From NCBI GenBank assembly GCA_023397675.1, contig JAEWTV010000069.1:1-15752 (forward strand): a stretch of 15,752 bases of DNA, in the 5' to 3' direction. Both the position numbers and the translations under genes were made by a program. The DNA is from Bacillota bacterium. Lineage in GTDB: Bacteria > Bacillota > Clostridia > Acetivibrionales > JANLFN01. Shown here one piece after another: positions 14,414 through 15,752 of this stretch (position 1 is its first letter; each line of letters begins with the position of its first letter). A model generated the notes under the pieces. That model searched no databases. It was not told where the DNA came from and was given only the letters and a program-made list of their open reading frames with translations.

Positions 14414-15319
14414 TTATAGGCTGCCTTTTTGTTGCAGAGTTTGTATCTTTTCAAGCGTAGGAGGATTCAAGGCAATAGGATAACTGGTGCATGCAATTCC
14501 AGCTGTTGCCGATGCGAAACTAACAATCTCGTCATCACTCATTCCCCTGGATAATGCATAAACAGCCCCTGCCTTAAAGGTATCGCCTGCTCCCAGAGTG
14601 CTTTCCACCTTAACCTTATATGGAGTAAACCTTTTAGTTGCCTGTCCCCTTCTGCCGTACATTATGTCTCTTGCTCCAAATGTAAAAATAACAAGTCCAT
14701 TGGTGTTTTCTGTGTATTTCGCATGTAGTGCTTCTATATCTTCACCGTCATAGTTTCCTCTTATAAATTCGTTTGATACAACATTCACTTCGCTGAATTT
14801 ATTAAGTACACTGTCATATTTACAGTCAATTGTCACATACTTCTTTTCCAGTTCACTACAGTATTTTGCAACCATATCTGACTCATTGAAAAAGAAAGGA
14901 TCAAGCCCGACAACCCGTGCATTCTGGATGTCTTCTCTTCTCGGCTTATTCCATCTTCCATGCTCAGGGTCGGAAAAATACGCTTCAAACCTGCCAAAGC
15001 ATGTTCTTGTGTTCCCTCCTATAAGTACCATGTCTTCAAGGCCTCCATAGGTTTCATCAAAGGTCATACTTTTCATATCAACGTCAAACTTATTGAACCA
15101 CTCACTAAGTTTACCGTAAGTGTTTGTTCCAAGATGGTTTCCATCCACCTTTACCTTTGCTCCCAAACTTGAAAGTACAACTGCACAGGTGCCGGTCTCT
15201 CCTCCCGGCATTAGATATGATTTTACAATTTCTCCGTAGGTGTCGGCCTTGGGATAATCACCCTTCAAAAGAATGCTAGTCGTAATCAGATTCATTCCAT
15301 ACAGATAAATATCGTACAT
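14414..15319 (-). CDS. PfkB-family carbohydrate kinase, substrate unknown
   Basis: The 301-residue protein has the ribokinase/PfkB fold. The ATP-side signature is STLGAGDTFKAGAVYAL (240-256) with catalytic base D246 in GAGD. The first PfkB region is PGGETGTCAVVLSSLGA (38-54), where the asparagine usual in GGxxxN is a threonine (T44). Such kinases phosphorylate sugars, nucleosides or related compounds using ATP; the sequence does not tell me which. The start at 15319 is chosen because GGAGG (15327-15331) lies seven bases before this ATG. A longer frame beginning at 15370 lacks a binding site and adds 17 residues that do not resemble the family's N-terminus. The gene is transcribed alone, convergent to the moxR operon and downstream of the pspC-like gene's terminator. 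Confidence 0.85.
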   Translation of the reverse strand: MYDIYLYGMNLITTSILLKGDYPKADTYGEIVKSYLMPGGETGTCAVVLSSLGAKVKVDGNHLGTNTYGKLSEWFNKFDVDMKSMTFDETYGGLEDMVLIGGNTRTCFGRFEAYFSDPEHGRWNKPRREDIQNARVVGLDPFFFNESDMVAKYCSELEKKYVTIDCKYDSVLNKFSEVNVVSNEFIRGNYDGEDIEALHAKYTENTNGLVIFTFGARDIMYGRRGQATKRFTPYKVKVESTLGAGDTFKAGAVYALSRGMSDDEIVSFASATAGIACTSYPIALNPPTLEKIQTLQQKGSL

Positions 15320-15374
15320 AACTGTTCCTCCAATGTTAACATTTTTATAAGAATATAAAATTATGTTCATAAAA

Positions 15375-15404
15375 ATGCTACCATGTATTTACTTGTAATG
15401 TAAA
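15375..15404 (-). promoter_or_regulatory. Candidate promoter of the sugar kinase, with inverted repeat
   Basis: On the minus strand TTTACA (15399-15404) and TAGCAT (15375-15380) are 18 bases apart, about 55 bases before the kinase ATG. An inverted repeat (ATTTAC at 15387-15392, GTAAAT at 15400-15405) overlaps the -35 and spacer and could be an operator. Both calls are tentative in such AT-rich DNA. Confidence 0.3.
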
Positions 15405-15449
15405 TTAATTATGTTATTATTTCTTTTGTTATTTAATGATTTTATAAAC

Positions 15450-15482
15450 AAAAAAGCTCCTGCCGGATGTACCGACAAGAGC
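15450..15482 (-). terminator. Rho-independent terminator of the PspC-domain gene
   Basis: On the minus strand an 11-base stem with two G-U pairs (15472-15482 with 15456-15466) and a five-base loop is followed by six T. It lies about 30 bases after the pspC-like stop codon and separates it from the sugar-kinase gene. Confidence 0.88.
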
Positions 15483-15513
15483 CTTCTCAAACTTGTTTCA
15501 CACGTATACCTTT

Positions 15514-15705
15514 TTAAAACCTTGGTCGTTTGGGGACGATAGCCCATGCAACAATATATGCAATAATACCTGTGCCTGCCATGAATATAAGAATTACCCA
15601 TAAAAGTCTGATTATTGTGCTGTCAATTTCAAGGTATTCTCCTATACCTCCGCAGACACCACCAAGTTTTCTATCGGTATCTGAAAGATATAATTTCTTT
15701 GCCAT
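15514..15705 (-). CDS. Small PspC-domain membrane protein
   Basis: The 63-residue protein is essentially one PspC domain. It has the N-terminal RKLGGVCGGIGEYLEID (12-28), in which the GVCGGIGEY core is typical, then one hydrophobic helix or hairpin (about 32-58) ending in the basic tail PKRPRF. PspC domains are associated with envelope-stress sensing in the phage-shock response, but many short stand-alone versions in Firmicutes have no tested role and no pspA is visible here. The ATG has GAGGGGA about six bases upstream. It is a single-gene unit, with its own -10 element just upstream and a strong terminator downstream. Confidence 0.9.
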   Translation of the reverse strand: MAKKLYLSDTDRKLGGVCGGIGEYLEIDSTIIRLLWVILIFMAGTGIIAYIVAWAIVPKRPRF

Positions 15706-15735
15706 ATTGATTCCCCTCTTTTATGCTTTTAATAG

Positions 15736-15741
15736 AGTATA
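15736..15741 (-). promoter_or_regulatory. Likely -10 box of the PspC-domain gene
   Basis: TATACT on the minus strand lies 30 bases before the ATG. The matching -35 would fall beyond the end of the window, so the promoter is only half visible. Confidence 0.4.
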
Positions 15742-15752
15742 CGCGGTGTAAA

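Noticed and set aside
15320..15370. Extended N-terminus of the sugar kinase starting at 15370
   Set aside because: It has no binding site there, while GGAGG sits at the correct distance before the ATG at 15319. The added 17 residues are not family-like.
15389..15601. A 70-codon minus frame overlapping the PspC-domain gene and its terminator
   Set aside because: It reads through the terminator in another frame of the real gene and shows no family features.
1..15752. CRISPR array, transposon, prophage or tRNA/rRNA in the window
   Set aside because: I found no regularly spaced repeats, terminal inverted repeats with target duplications, integrase or phage genes, or cloverleaf-like RNA on reading both strands. 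No tool-based search was possible.

Overview
The window reads as a chromosomal segment of a low-GC, anaerobic, spore-former-type Firmicute. A mesophilic cellulolytic clostridium of the Ruminiclostridium type is my best guess, from gene content and style only, not from any search. The support is AT-rich spacers, strong GGAGG-type ribosome binding sites, a Gram-positive LexA/DinR box in front of recA, a Q-type L-lactate dehydrogenase and a moxR/DUF58/transglutaminase operon. I see no rRNA, tRNA, CRISPR array, insertion sequence or prophage gene.

Left part (1-2200, plus strand). The last codons of a probable ECF sigma factor overlap the start of a membrane-anchored DUF4179-like protein (likely its anti-sigma partner or sensor), which ends at a clear terminator. 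Next comes a single SAM-dependent methyltransferase gene. Its strong promoter is followed at once by an inverted repeat that looks like an ArsR/SmtB-family operator.

Centre-left (2215-8059, minus strand). Transcribed right to left are cinA, murJ, recA, recX and a membrane-anchored NodB-type polysaccharide deacetylase. recA has its own near-consensus promoter with a perfect LexA box at the start site. cinA and murJ lie upstream without a visible terminator, so recA may also receive SOS-independent readthrough. The deacetylase begins 37 bases after recX, which would tie a cell-wall or polysaccharide modifier to the DNA-damage transcription unit.

Centre (8060-9520). A divergent spacer with a perfect 16-base palindrome separates cinA from ldh. 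ldh ends at a terminator. It is followed by a roughly 215-base AT-rich spacer with a nested inverted repeat ahead of the next operon.

Right part (9521-14319, plus strand). A MoxR AAA+ ATPase, a DUF58 protein and a TgpA-like membrane transglutaminase form a compact operon with overlapping or near-adjacent genes and one terminator. By family precedent they act together at the membrane, but the substrate is unknown.

Right end (14414-15752, minus strand). A PfkB-family sugar kinase and a small PspC-domain membrane protein form two separate units, the second with a strong terminator.

Most of the window is conserved housekeeping DNA. The items I would look at again are the ArsR-type operator on an orphan methyltransferase, the deacetylase attached to recA-recX, the unassigned palindromes before ldh and moxR, and the sigma/DUF4179 pair. 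Four gene starts (cinA, ldh, the sugar kinase and murJ) were set by ribosome-binding-site position. Three are downstream of the longest possible reading frame and one is a TTG.
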